Origin: a virus
Direction: 5' to 3' (one strand)
IMG/VR virus record: IMGVR_UViG_3300009155_000059
Span: 1-64,000 of that record
Length of the DNA: 64,000 bases
Both the position numbers and the translations under genes were made by a program. The notes under the pieces are model-generated. The model saw only the letters and a list, made by a program, of their open reading frames with translations, was not told where the DNA came from and ran no database searches. Within the stretch, counting starts at the first letter, position 1, and every line of letters begins with the position of its first letter. Below are positions 50,112-59,614 of this stretch, in pieces.

Positions 50112-53100
50112 TCAAGTTAAACAATTTAAGCTTGACGCAGGGGCCAGCAAGTAAGAAGCGGCCTTAGGTGTGTAATGCTTGGGTTGAATCCTACCGGGCA
50201 GAAGATTGGTCTGAGCCCTTACTCTAACATAGAGATTATATGACATTTTGTCAATCATAGCATCTTCATAAACTCCATCGCTATACTTAAAGTTATAAGA
50301 CACACCGTACACGACCTTTTTGACAATCATATAACTAGTTTGGGTCTCAAGCACCGTTTCTAAGCCAACCCTCCTGACTGATCCACTTAAATTATCATAT
50401 TGGTAACCCAAGAAGTCATTAGGGTTACCACTATTGGTCTTTAAAATCATCTGCCGTAATGTCAGTCTCTGCTCAGGATTCACTAATTCCGCCTTGGCTT
50501 TAATACTGGTGCTCACACTTGACAGCTGCTTGGCCGAATAGCCAACGGCTGCAATAGACTCTGGTCCGTCTCCAGTGATGCCACAAAAAGAGAATAACAG
50601 ATCCTCCGGACCCTCTACACAGCTATATGTAGGCAGCTTAAACGGTGGCGGCGGCAACGGCGGTATCGCAACAGGATAGCACCTGATCGTACCAGCAGAG
50701 ATTGATTCTAACAACGGCACTGGTCCCATGAAAGGCGCGAATTCAATGTTGTAGATCTTCACGAGCTTAGGATCTACTGTTTGCACTTGTGTAACAGTGA
50801 GAGAATCGACAGGAAATACGCCTCTGGTATTAAGCAGCGCATATTGCAAATCAACATCTCGGAATGGTATACTTATAGCGTCTGTTGTAGTATTCCTACT
50901 CCCATAAGCCACGTTAACGCTAAAATAACCATCCGTTGCGTTCTGTAACGTTAAAACCTGCTTGCATATCTCATAAGAGCCTGAAGCTGTGTTAGTATAT
51001 TGCACAGTCGCACCGCTCAAACCGGCAGTGTCGACAATCACGGGCTCAATTGCATAACCGGCATTCCATTTTAAGATATAGCTAAAATTACTGCCATCCT
51101 TCTCAACCGTATCTAATTCAACCACAGCATCAGAAGGCGCAGTGTCCTTGAGATCCTTAACAGCTGCTAAAACATCGGAAGCTGCAGCATTAGCCTGAAT
51201 AGGTCGTGTGTAGACATATCCCGCTTCGGGCACTGTCACCTTAAATTTCTTAGTAAATTCTTTACCTGCAGTCGCCTTAATAACCTGACTAAAAACCTGC
51301 GTGAACGTGTTAGTATTTGTGGTGCCATTGTCAGCAAATACCCTGACAATGCAATTAATATCGCAGCTAGGTACAGAACTAGGTATCGGCTCATCAGACA
51401 AATTCACATTAGGTGCAAATGGATAAACCGTAGTTAATGTTAAATCAAACGAATTGACTATTTTACTGATCCAATCACTCATTGGCACATCGAGACTTTG
51501 ACTGAACGAGGTATAAACGTTATTAGCGCAAGCACCATTAATTCCACGTACCGACCACTTTAAATATTGAATGTTTTTGCTGACATTCGGGTCGCAAGCT
51601 AAAAACGCATCGCAACCAGCACTAGTAGTGTTACATCGGTCAGGCGTGATTGCCACCTGATACTGATTATCTTGACCATTGGCATCTTTATCAATCCCAG
51701 ATACAATTATGTTAAAAGGTGCACTGGCTGTATACGTCGATGTATTAGGGAATTCGTAAGACACTAGCAGATAAATGCCACGCGGTGTGACGGTGCCAGT
51801 GTTAGCCGGAAGCCCTAATATGAATGATCCGCCACTAGCGTTGACCATAAGCTTTTGCGATGCAGCAGTCTTGCTACCAAATTGTGATTTATGCACTAGG
51901 TCCACTGGGTCATACGATAGGTTATTCCTACTATCGATCGTGTTGCGATTTGTACCGTTTGTAAGGATAGTTTTAAAGTACAGTTGTACTTTCTCATCCT
52001 TGGCGGGAGCGCTAAATCCTATAGTAAACGGACCATAAGTTGGATCTATACCTGGGCTGACACTCACAAAATCAACGCCGTAAGTGGTTCCGAAAGATTT
52101 GCCACTTGAATCGACCATAGTGTTAATGAAATTCAATATAGCTGATGCTGTAGTACCTGCGCTATTGCTCACGTAAGTGGCAGTAGCATCTGGAGATGAA
52201 TAAGTGCTGTTGCCATATACAAGGTATAATGTAGCATAATATTCATTGAAAGTAGGTGTGTTAGTCGGCGAATTTTGTATCTCTAAGCTATTTTTAAACT
52301 TTACAGTGAAGATATCACGTTGTGCGCCACCTGAAGCTATCACTTCAGTATCAAATGATCCTGCACCACTCAGGCCACTACCGTCGGTGCTCGTAATGCT
52401 ATAACCTATACCTTGAGACCTGCCGACGAATGCCAGCACGAACGGGTCGCTCTTTGTGCCTGTTCCACTTAGACCAATATCGCTTGCCGCTGTCACAAAA
52501 CCAGCCCTAGACGCTAAAAGCTTAACGAGCATCTCTGGCTTTTCACCATTTGCTAATTCAAACACGAACGGAGAATTTACGCCGTTTTTTTGGAATGTCA
52601 CCTTGTAAGTCCCGCCAGTTGCATTAGGCTGACTGAATGACACCACACTATAATCAGCTCTGCCAGCGCTGACCATTTTAAATCCCATTTGCGGTTGACA
52701 TGGTCTCACATTATAGGCATTGCCAGACGCTACTACCGTAGGCGCTGGTTTATTAGCGCCGGGAAACACATACATAGAACCAGTGCCACTGAGGACTACT
52801 TTTAATGGCTTAGAGCACTGATTTAACGTAGCTGCGCCATCTGGCTGCTTACCATCTGGTGTATCCAAAATAAATTGAGCCACGTGCCACGCCGCTTTGT
52901 TCCCACGCACTCCATTACCTAAGCTGGTTAACGTGTCCCATTGACTTGGAAGATTCCGTGTGAAGTCCCCATAAGTCGTAAAGATGTCATTGCGATTAAA
53001 GCTCTTAGAGAAAGTGTGGTTAACTTTCCTTTGGTCATCATAGCTGATCTCTACCGACAGATTGACGCCGGGATCCTCAAACATGGCTGGGTAATCGTCA

Positions 53101-56100
53101 CAATGCTTAGGAGGAAAATCGCCACTCGGATAAACCTGATTCGCTAAGATGTAGACTTCTATGGTATCCAGAATGTTAACTGGATCTTCGTAACTGGGAA
53201 AATAAGCGGTTAATTCGTCATTAATCACTGCGCTCTTACTTTGCGGAATGCTCCAAAGCCAATTGGCGAATCCTTCCACACTGCTTGTCTTATTTTCAGT
53301 CACTCCTTCCATAAGCTTCTTCGTCAAATTCTGCGACAAGATGCTGACTTGCGCCACCGTGCCTAATCCCTGTTGCTTCCAGAAGTCAACAGTATCGCCA
53401 TAATTGCATGTGACACTAACGACTTTTGGTGGATCGCCAATGCACGTATGCCCTTCGCAGGTGGGCAGTAGAAATGTATTCTTAAACTCTGATGGTGTTG
53501 TGGGATTCCGATAAATTAATTTCAAAAATGCGTTAAATATGTTCAATGGTAAACGAGGTATATCGACAGATTCAGGAGTGCCCCACTTTAGTGTCATTTC
53601 TATGTTCTCGACCAGTCCACACACTATTTCTTTGGTCTCGCACACAATAAGATTATTAACCGCTATCTCCTTGCTATCATAAAAAGGACTGACAAAAAGC
53701 TCAATCAGACACGGACCACCCACAGCTTCAAACAATAAAGTAACTGGGCCAGTCCGATGTATCGGATATTGATATGAGACACCAGTGAATCCTATCGTAA
53801 CACAAAAATTGCCCTGACTGCTTACTTGATCTAAAATAACCGCATCAATCGTAAGCGTGTAGGTGCTACCAGCTATCAAATCTAGATATTGCCTGTATGT
53901 AGATCCACCATTGGACACCAGAATATTATCGAAAGATTTATTGCGGTTCGACCAGTTGCTAATGCCACCAAATGGCACGTTATGAACCGACAAAAGTGAA
54001 TAATCTTCAGGGCACGACAAGTTAAGTTTAATGCCGATAAAGTTATCGACTTCCTGAGTGATACCAAGTGCAACACTAGCGCCAGCGAGATCTATGTCGA
54101 GCCAACTGGTACCATTGAACCCAATCAAATGGCCACTATCTTCATCGAGCGTCACCTCGATTAAAGCAACATCATAAACCTGCGTGGCGTTACTCAATCC
54201 ATCAAAGAAATATTCGGCAAGACCATCAAATCTCAATATCTTTTTAGTGAGCGCATCTAAAATGTAAAACCGATTGGTAAATGAATCGAACCCGACAAAT
54301 GAGCCAACATGCGGTAGAACTTCTGTGGCCTGGTTGCCATCAAGTTGCCGCAACGCTATAGTATATCGTAGATTAGATCCACCATCACCATTGACAGCAA
54401 AGGTCAAGAAATCTACATCGACCGCTTTCGGACTATGAAACCTTATGCTGCCTACCGGTATGACGCCATATGAAGAAATGTCTAAAACATATTTTTCTGT
54501 AACTGCTGATAAATCTGACACTTGGATCGATAACACCGATAACGTAGTGCCGACTTGGGTTAACAAACTAAGTTGCAGATACTTATCGAACGCTAACCCT
54601 ACTATCTCGTAATCATAAGTGTACTTAGCGACCAGCCTATACTCAGCCAACTTTATCACTTGCAGTTGATTGCCTGATACGACCGCTAAAAAGTCATTAA
54701 CCGTATCATAGGCACTAAAATCGACCGCAGAGGAAATGGCCAAATTAGCCACATTATTGCCTTTGACCGATTTAACATATTGGCCAGTCTGATATAGGTA
54801 TTGTTTATCGACATTATTGGCGACACTAATGAATAGCCCATCGTAGTACTTTTTGATTTGACCATGGATTATGCTGAATAACTCAGCTGCATTGAACACA
54901 GTGTACGGTTCAACGCCATGATTGCGATAAACATTAAAAGCTTTACTAAAGTCTGATGTCAACTGTCCATTGGTGACAATCGGACTAATGTTAACGCTGC
55001 AATTTACCGCATTATCCAAAGCGCCTTCAAAATTTATGACGCTGTTGTCAGACAGTGTAAAGCTGCGATTAGAGATGACGAATAACTGCAAATACGCCAG
55101 TGATCTTCTAACAAATCGACACGTCTTGATGTCACTAGCCCGCACTACCACGCTATCTGTTATTACCGTACCGTAAGAGAATGACGATTGCCTTATTAAA
55201 TTGTTTATAACTATATCATACGGACAGATCCGACTATTGCTCGTAGTCAGCAGCAGCTTCGAATTGTTCACGTTTAGATAATCGACAATTGACGGTGTAA
55301 CACACGAATACTTGACCAGACTACTATTAGTAAACACCACTGCGTCGACACCAAACAAGATTGCATGAGTTCCGGAAGTTAAAGTCCCCACGCCAGTTGA
55401 CACGAAAGACAAGCCACTGTTGGTCAATCCTTTGCTAACTGTCGTCGCCCACCCAGGTGTTACTGCAGCAGAACTGCCGTCGAAATCGTTAGACCTGGTG
55501 AGAACATACGGTTTACTGCCGCTACCTAAATCAGTTACGACATAAATCCCATTAGCTTGCTGAAGCAATTGATCTTTGACTAATATACGATCATTAAGCA
55601 GTGGCTGATAGCCGTCTATCCTCATCAAGGTGCGATTCTCACTAGCCGTCAATGTTGCTCCTACTCCAAGGTTGCCATTATGATATGATGCTTTCAATGA
55701 ACTCACTGTTGCACAGGCTACCGGAAGATGATATGTGATCCCGGCGGAGTCACCTGTGGTGATAATACTGGGTCCTGCCAAATGCTGTATGGTCCATTGA
55801 GTCGACGTATCAATAACATTATCAATTGGGGTTAAGAAAGTGTAGCTCGCCCTTAATCCTCCACCATATCTCTCTTTCATGCTTACGATCAATTGATCTA
55901 AATATGTGGCAAGATCTCCAACTTGCCGTAAAGCCGGTGTGCTCAGATCTATGATAAAATGTACGTCAAGCGGCGTCGATTCATTCTGACACGCTAAGGC
56001 TTGATCATCGATGCAATTGCCAAGCAACGCATTATCTGTTATCCGCGGAAATGTACTCCTGCTTGTTTTATTGACCTTATCTTGTGTAATTCTGACAGCA

Positions 56101-56285
56101 TTTGTCTGGATCGGCTTACACACTGTCGTGATGTTTTTATGAGCTAATTGATTCGCATACGCTAACAAGGTATCCTGATTATATGAATTATTCTCACAGA
56201 AAGTGTTGCGTGTTTCGATATCGACTACAAGGACCTCGGAATAGTTATTGATCCCGATACCACTACCATTAAGATTTATTTCCAT
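50112..56285 (-). CDS. Very large virion protein, fibre/adhesin-like
   Basis: A 2057-residue protein. Near residues 105-180 there is a von-Willebrand-A-like pattern (DVHFIIDLSTPALRQVGDL). A domain around 200-280 reads DGYQPLLNDRILVKDQLLQQANGIYVVTD with VLTRSNDFD, the repeated tail-fibre motif. The rest is beta-rich with several cysteine pairs (e.g. CEGHTCIGDPP and CDINC), probably Ig-like or beta-sandwich domains. No signal peptide. Long modular phage proteins of this kind are usually fibres or adhesins that contact the host. Its own transcript context is minus strand, far from the baseplate genes. Confidence 0.6.
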   Translation of the reverse strand: MEINLNGSGIGINNYSEVLVVDIETRNTFCENNSYNQDTLLAYANQLAHKNITTVCKPIQTNAVRITQDKVNKTSRSTFPRITDNALLGNCIDDQALACQNESTPLDVHFIIDLSTPALRQVGDLATYLDQLIVSMKERYGGGLRASYTFLTPIDNVIDTSTQWTIQHLAGPSIITTGDSAGITYHLPVACATVSSLKASYHNGNLGVGATLTASENRTLMRIDGYQPLLNDRILVKDQLLQQANGIYVVTDLGSGSKPYVLTRSNDFDGSSAAVTPGWATTVSKGLTNSGLSFVSTGVGTLTSGTHAILFGVDAVVFTNSSLVKYSCVTPSIVDYLNVNNSKLLLTTSNSRICPYDIVINNLIRQSSFSYGTVITDSVVVRASDIKTCRFVRRSLAYLQLFVISNRSFTLSDNSVINFEGALDNAVNCSVNISPIVTNGQLTSDFSKAFNVYRNHGVEPYTVFNAAELFSIIHGQIKKYYDGLFISVANNVDKQYLYQTGQYVKSVKGNNVANLAISSAVDFSAYDTVNDFLAVVSGNQLQVIKLAEYRLVAKYTYDYEIVGLAFDKYLQLSLLTQVGTTLSVLSIQVSDLSAVTEKYVLDISSYGVIPVGSIRFHSPKAVDVDFLTFAVNGDGGSNLRYTIALRQLDGNQATEVLPHVGSFVGFDSFTNRFYILDALTKKILRFDGLAEYFFDGLSNATQVYDVALIEVTLDEDSGHLIGFNGTSWLDIDLAGASVALGITQEVDNFIGIKLNLSCPEDYSLLSVHNVPFGGISNWSNRNKSFDNILVSNGGSTYRQYLDLIAGSTYTLTIDAVILDQVSSQGNFCVTIGFTGVSYQYPIHRTGPVTLLFEAVGGPCLIELFVSPFYDSKEIAVNNLIVCETKEIVCGLVENIEMTLKWGTPESVDIPRLPLNIFNAFLKLIYRNPTTPSEFKNTFLLPTCEGHTCIGDPPKVVSVTCNYGDTVDFWKQQGLGTVAQVSILSQNLTKKLMEGVTENKTSSVEGFANWLWSIPQSKSAVINDELTAYFPSYEDPVNILDTIEVYILANQVYPSGDFPPKHCDDYPAMFEDPGVNLSVEISYDDQRKVNHTFSKSFNRNDIFTTYGDFTRNLPSQWDTLTSLGNGVRGNKAAWHVAQFILDTPDGKQPDGAATLNQCSKPLKVVLSGTGSMYVFPGANKPAPTVVASGNAYNVRPCQPQMGFKMVSAGRADYSVVSFSQPNATGGTYKVTFQKNGVNSPFVFELANGEKPEMLVKLLASRAGFVTAASDIGLSGTGTKSDPFVLAFVGRSQGIGYSITSTDGSGLSGAGSFDTEVIASGGAQRDIFTVKFKNSLEIQNSPTNTPTFNEYYATLYLVYGNSTYSSPDATATYVSNSAGTTASAILNFINTMVDSSGKSFGTTYGVDFVSVSPGIDPTYGPFTIGFSAPAKDEKVQLYFKTILTNGTNRNTIDSRNNLSYDPVDLVHKSQFGSKTAASQKLMVNASGGSFILGLPANTGTVTPRGIYLLVSYEFPNTSTYTASAPFNIIVSGIDKDANGQDNQYQVAITPDRCNTTSAGCDAFLACDPNVSKNIQYLKWSVRGINGACANNVYTSFSQSLDVPMSDWISKIVNSFDLTLTTVYPFAPNVNLSDEPIPSSVPSCDINCIVRVFADNGTTNTNTFTQVFSQVIKATAGKEFTKKFKVTVPEAGYVYTRPIQANAAASDVLAAVKDLKDTAPSDAVVELDTVEKDGSNFSYILKWNAGYAIEPVIVDTAGLSGATVQYTNTASGSYEICKQVLTLQNATDGYFSVNVAYGSRNTTTDAISIPFRDVDLQYALLNTRGVFPVDSLTVTQVQTVDPKLVKIYNIEFAPFMGPVPLLESISAGTIRCYPVAIPPLPPPPFKLPTYSCVEGPEDLLFSFCGITGDGPESIAAVGYSAKQLSSVSTSIKAKAELVNPEQRLTLRQMILKTNSGNPNDFLGYQYDNLSGSVRRVGLETVLETQTSYMIVKKVVYGVSYNFKYSDGVYEDAMIDKMSYNLYVRVRAQTNLLPGRIQPKHYTPKAASYLLAPASSLNCLT

Positions 56286-56389
56286 GACGATTCACTTTGG
56301 CTACTGTAATGTATCACACTTACAATAGATTTAGTTCATATAACATCCAAACGATACTAACCAAAGCCATTGAAATTACAAATGGGCCA
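56286..56389. other. Short gap with no recognisable feature
   Basis: A 104-base AT-rich gap between the adhesin-like gene and the next upstream minus-strand gene. It must contain the start signals for the large gene, but no convincing promoter or hairpin is seen. Confidence 0.3.
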
Positions 56390-56824
56390 CTACGTTTGCA
56401 CTTCGACCCATTTCTTGAATAGCTTCAATATCCTAGACCGTTCTAACGATGCAGCTTGCTTTGTGTCGAACAAGCAAGATTCAGGTATTTCGACGTCGTC
56501 TTCATTTGTATAAATGAATTCACCAGTATGCTTACATCTTTCAATGCCCTTCACACAAAACGGTTGTACTTCTACGCTTGCGGTTATAACCATTATTAAA
56601 TCTTCAAAATCATTCCAGCTGACACGAGGTAGTACGCTTGTGTATTTCCATAGATGCTTGAAAGGCCCACTAGAATATAGGACTTTGGGGTGGACTTCTC
56701 GCATCCATTTGTCTGCTGACGCTAGTCTAGGAATTTTTCCAGTTGGCTGTAACATTACATGATATGCAAGATCTCCGATTTTGTACTTTGCCAGCTCCAT
56801 AACTGATACGATTTTCTTTTTCAT
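56390..56824 (-). CDS. Protein of unknown function
   Basis: A 144-residue soluble protein. The middle (KYTSVLPRVSWNDFEDLIMVITASVEVQPF) is beta-type and the end is helical (AASLERSRILKLFKKWVE). The start overlaps the upstream stop by four bases. No family recognised. It belongs to the short operon leading from the PurZ-like gene. Confidence 0.5.
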   Translation of the reverse strand: MKKKIVSVMELAKYKIGDLAYHVMLQPTGKIPRLASADKWMREVHPKVLYSSGPFKHLWKYTSVLPRVSWNDFEDLIMVITASVEVQPFCVKGIERCKHTGEFIYTNEDDVEIPESCLFDTKQAASLERSRILKLFKKWVEVQT

Positions 56825-57033
56825 CCAAGAATCACACGATTTATTGCCTGGTTTACCATAGACTCTGCTACCTGTTTAGTCACACCTTGAATTACTGTCG
56901 ACCATCCAGCTGACTCTAAAATTTCTATTTGATATAGACCACCATCAACCGATTGTCCTGGGCCCGGAACGATCCTAACTGCCTTTGATCCTGCCGCTTT
57001 TATTTTCAATACTGCTTCATTCATGTTAATCAT
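56821..57033 (-). CDS. Small protein, unknown
   Basis: A 70-residue protein. GGAG lies seven bases before ATG 57033. A helix-strand pattern (EAVLKIKAAGSKAVRIVPGP, then GWSTVIQGVTKQVAESMVNQA) suggests a compact alpha/beta fold. Overlaps the upstream gene by eight bases. Function unknown. Confidence 0.5.
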   Translation of the reverse strand: MINMNEAVLKIKAAGSKAVRIVPGPGQSVDGGLYQIEILESAGWSTVIQGVTKQVAESMVNQAINRVILG

Positions 57034-57730
57034 AATATCGCTCCAACCTGCTTAATACTACATGCATGTTATCTACCTTAGTCTTACCTTGCCGCACTAC
57101 CATAGAATGAGCACACCCCACCAACACGCCGTCGCCGATATCTGAAATGCATCCGGCAAAATCCAATTTACCGTCACCTAGCCATTGTGTTCCATGGCCA
57201 GGTAACACATCAACAGTATCTATTATGGCGACACTTTTCATAGGCAAAGACTTCCTAATACTAATATTGATATTATTCAAGATCAACATAGCTTCTAACT
57301 TATAAGACCTGAATTGTTTTGAATGATTAAGTAACCACCAATAATACGGACACACCACAGTCACACCTAATGGTATTAAAGAACTAGCGAACTCCATCGC
57401 TCTATCATAATGATCATCGTAGTGCTTTCTACTGTCGAATTGTAAGCTCAGCCACTTGACTTTATAATAACCTAATAATCCAGTTAGCTTTGTATTAGTT
57501 AAGTCCTCAACCGTGATATTAAATCCGACCAATGCTAAGTTCGATGCTATCAATTTTCCTTTAATATGCTTGTGCTCATCGTCAGACAACTGAGTAAATG
57601 ACTTATACTTATGTTTCCGATACCACACGCGTGAAAAGGACAAGGCCTTGGTGTGAGCCAAGGCCTCGTCAAGATCATCGCTAATCTCATCTAAATATGC
57701 GAATTTATTAGATGATGCAAACGTCATCAT
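57026..57730 (-). CDS. Protein of unknown function next to the PurZ-like gene
   Basis: A 234-residue alpha/beta protein overlapping the PurZ-like gene by 23 bases. It has KWLSLQFDSRKHYDDHYDRAMEFASSLIPLGVTVVCPYY in the middle and IDTVDVLPGHGTQW plus DFAGCISDIGDGVLVGC near the end, a possible Rossmann or TIM-like arrangement. No family recognised. Tight coupling to the purine enzyme suggests a related metabolic role. Confidence 0.5.
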   Translation of the reverse strand: MMTFASSNKFAYLDEISDDLDEALAHTKALSFSRVWYRKHKYKSFTQLSDDEHKHIKGKLIASNLALVGFNITVEDLTNTKLTGLLGYYKVKWLSLQFDSRKHYDDHYDRAMEFASSLIPLGVTVVCPYYWWLLNHSKQFRSYKLEAMLILNNINISIRKSLPMKSVAIIDTVDVLPGHGTQWLGDGKLDFAGCISDIGDGVLVGCAHSMVVRQGKTKVDNMHVVLSRLERYYD

Positions 57731-58829
57731 AAGCTGGCCCAGTCCCTACCATTACTACTGGTAACCTCAATTCATCTTCGATCTTGTGCACGAACGACTG
57801 CACTTTTTGAGGTAACTTATTGTACTCCTTCACCCCGTAACATGACCAATCGATATAATTAACGAATGTCAGTACCAATTTTGTAGCTCCATTGCTTAGA
57901 GCCGCCTGTTTGGCCTGCTGCGCGCTAAATGAGAACATCCGGCGCTGACGCTTAGTGACCGTGGTAATTTCGATACCACGAATGACATCAGGCGGAGCGC
58001 CACATTCAGCTGCTATTTGCTCTATTGTTAACTCGTGTTGATCGGGGTAACAATCTCCGCTGTAGCCTATGACCTTACCGTCCTCGATTACGTTACCAAC
58101 TCGAATAGGATGACATCTAAGCACTAAGTACACATCACCCATACACTGATGTGGCAATCCAAGGTCACTAAGATTTTGTATTGCGGTGGTGCTACGTGAA
58201 GTACATTGGGGATAATGACTACCATGATTAATATCTAATCCGAACCCTTGGCTACCCTCATGGAGAATTGTCATCCCACCACGCATCATAGTAGTAAGAT
58301 ATTCTGGAAGCGACATTCCACTACATTGTTTGCTTGCCATCAATGGTGCTATTTCAGCATAATCTCTAGCGAGTTTGACGTCCTGCTTGCGCAATATTTT
58401 GTCCGATAAACAGGTGGCGCAACCCTGCATTGTGCTTGCCACATGTTTAGTGCTATCTGACCCACACGCTTCTCGCTCCTGATGCTCTTTCGTGATCACA
58501 GCAGCACGATCATGAATCATTAACTTAATGTCGTGACCAACCTGATCTAATTCCGCCTGCAACGTGTCAAGCTTAAATGCGCTAGTAGCACCCATAATAA
58601 CGGTCGGATCATATTTATCTAACCATTTACGCATTATAGTTGGCGCTGGTAAAGCCTTGCTGACAAATTTGCTCCCATCTGGTGATACAGCTGTATGGCC
58701 AGCATTCGCCATATTCGTGTTGGTAAGTATCTCAGGTCTGTACCTGTACACTAAGGCGCTGCTGACATGACCTTTACCTGTGCTACCGTAGTTGCCGTCT
58801 GTTACCACATTGAATTTTCCCTTTTGCAT
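57708..58829 (-). CDS. PurZ-like adenylosuccinate-synthetase homologue
   Basis: A 373-residue PurA-superfamily protein. The nucleotide loop reads DGNYGSTGKG; PurA has GDEGKG with a catalytic Asp, here Ser16 (GSTGKG, 15-20). NAGHT (42-46) keeps the catalytic His. EGSQGFGLDINHG (191-203) and the STTAI element match the substrate region, and VGTGPAYDD the C-terminus. PurZ proteins, which make the 2-aminoadenine precursor from dGMP and aspartate, carry this loss of Asp, as I recall from the S-2L literature. So the likely reaction is dGMP + Asp + NTP, not IMP. Family members of other specificity cannot be excluded by eye. Confidence 0.75.
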   Translation of the reverse strand: MQKGKFNVVTDGNYGSTGKGHVSSALVYRYRPEILTNTNMANAGHTAVSPDGSKFVSKALPAPTIMRKWLDKYDPTVIMGATSAFKLDTLQAELDQVGHDIKLMIHDRAAVITKEHQEREACGSDSTKHVASTMQGCATCLSDKILRKQDVKLARDYAEIAPLMASKQCSGMSLPEYLTTMMRGGMTILHEGSQGFGLDINHGSHYPQCTSRSTTAIQNLSDLGLPHQCMGDVYLVLRCHPIRVGNVIEDGKVIGYSGDCYPDQHELTIEQIAAECGAPPDVIRGIEITTVTKRQRRMFSFSAQQAKQAALSNGATKLVLTFVNYIDWSCYGVKEYNKLPQKVQSFVHKIEDELRLPVVMVGTGPAYDDVCII

Positions 58830-58885
58830 TTATAACTCCTGCTGTAACAAAAAGTAGACATATCCCGGTGCTACCAATACTAGGA

Positions 58886-59578
58886 TCACACTGGGGTACT
58901 ATGCCGTTCTTCCTGAGCCAGTGCATACTCATTTATAATGACTTTAGCAAAAGCCAAAGAGACACCATATCGAGCAGCGCCTATTAAATCAATGTCTTGT
59001 ATCGTTTGAATATTACCACACATTTTAATAGGAACGCCGACTGCTTCGAACAATTTGGTCCTGATCTCTATATTATATGATCGACTGACCTTATTGGCAG
59101 GCGCTTTGCTAGCAAATCCAAACCGCACATAAGCAGGATTGCGAATACCATGAAACAACCCGGCCAACTCCGCAATAGATGCCACATCAGTCTTGGTAGA
59201 TGGAACTACGAACCTGATCTCCTGCGTCGGACCGAGATACGTCCTAATGAAGTCAGTGCACACTCTAGCTTCATTTTTTAAATCCATTATTGATTTACCT
59301 GAACTCATTACGATCTCGAACGCATCGCCCTCTAAACTATCAATAGTAAGTCCGCGGAATTTTAGATTACCGAAATGATCTCCTTTTGGCCAATCTATTG
59401 GCACTACCACTTTGAACTTGCCTCTGACCTTATTTCTTATGATCAATGCGTCCGAACTCAGTCCCTGGTGGACTACCACAGCAGGCAAATTATGCTTCGC
59501 AGCGAACTCCATGCACTCTAACATTTCGCTAATTTGAAAACAGTCGAGTTCTAACTTACTGATCGGATTGCCATTCAT
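58886..59578 (-). CDS. DeoC-like TIM-barrel aldolase candidate
   Basis: A 230-residue protein. KFKVVVPIDWPKGD, FRGLTIDSLEGDAFEIVMSSGK, then FVVPSTKTD and VRFGFASKAP, and a final KMCGNIQTIQDIDLIGAARYGVSLAFAK are spaced like the strands of a deoxyribose-phosphate aldolase barrel (the last as the G-G-I-x-T segment). Lysines fit at the K-T and K positions but catalytic identity is not certain. It could feed or drain deoxynucleotide sugars for the adjacent purine enzyme. Confidence 0.5.
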   Translation of the reverse strand: MNGNPISKLELDCFQISEMLECMEFAAKHNLPAVVVHQGLSSDALIIRNKVRGKFKVVVPIDWPKGDHFGNLKFRGLTIDSLEGDAFEIVMSSGKSIMDLKNEARVCTDFIRTYLGPTQEIRFVVPSTKTDVASIAELAGLFHGIRNPAYVRFGFASKAPANKVSRSYNIEIRTKLFEAVGVPIKMCGNIQTIQDIDLIGAARYGVSLAFAKVIINEYALAQEERHSTPV

Positions 59579-59614
59579 ATGCTGCTCCTGAAGTGATTAA
59601 CTGTGTATTTATTC

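Noticed and set aside
57643-57666. Inverted repeat AGGCCTTGG / CCAAGGCCT
   Set aside because: It is inside the coding frame of the gene at 57026-57730 and probably a chance repeat.
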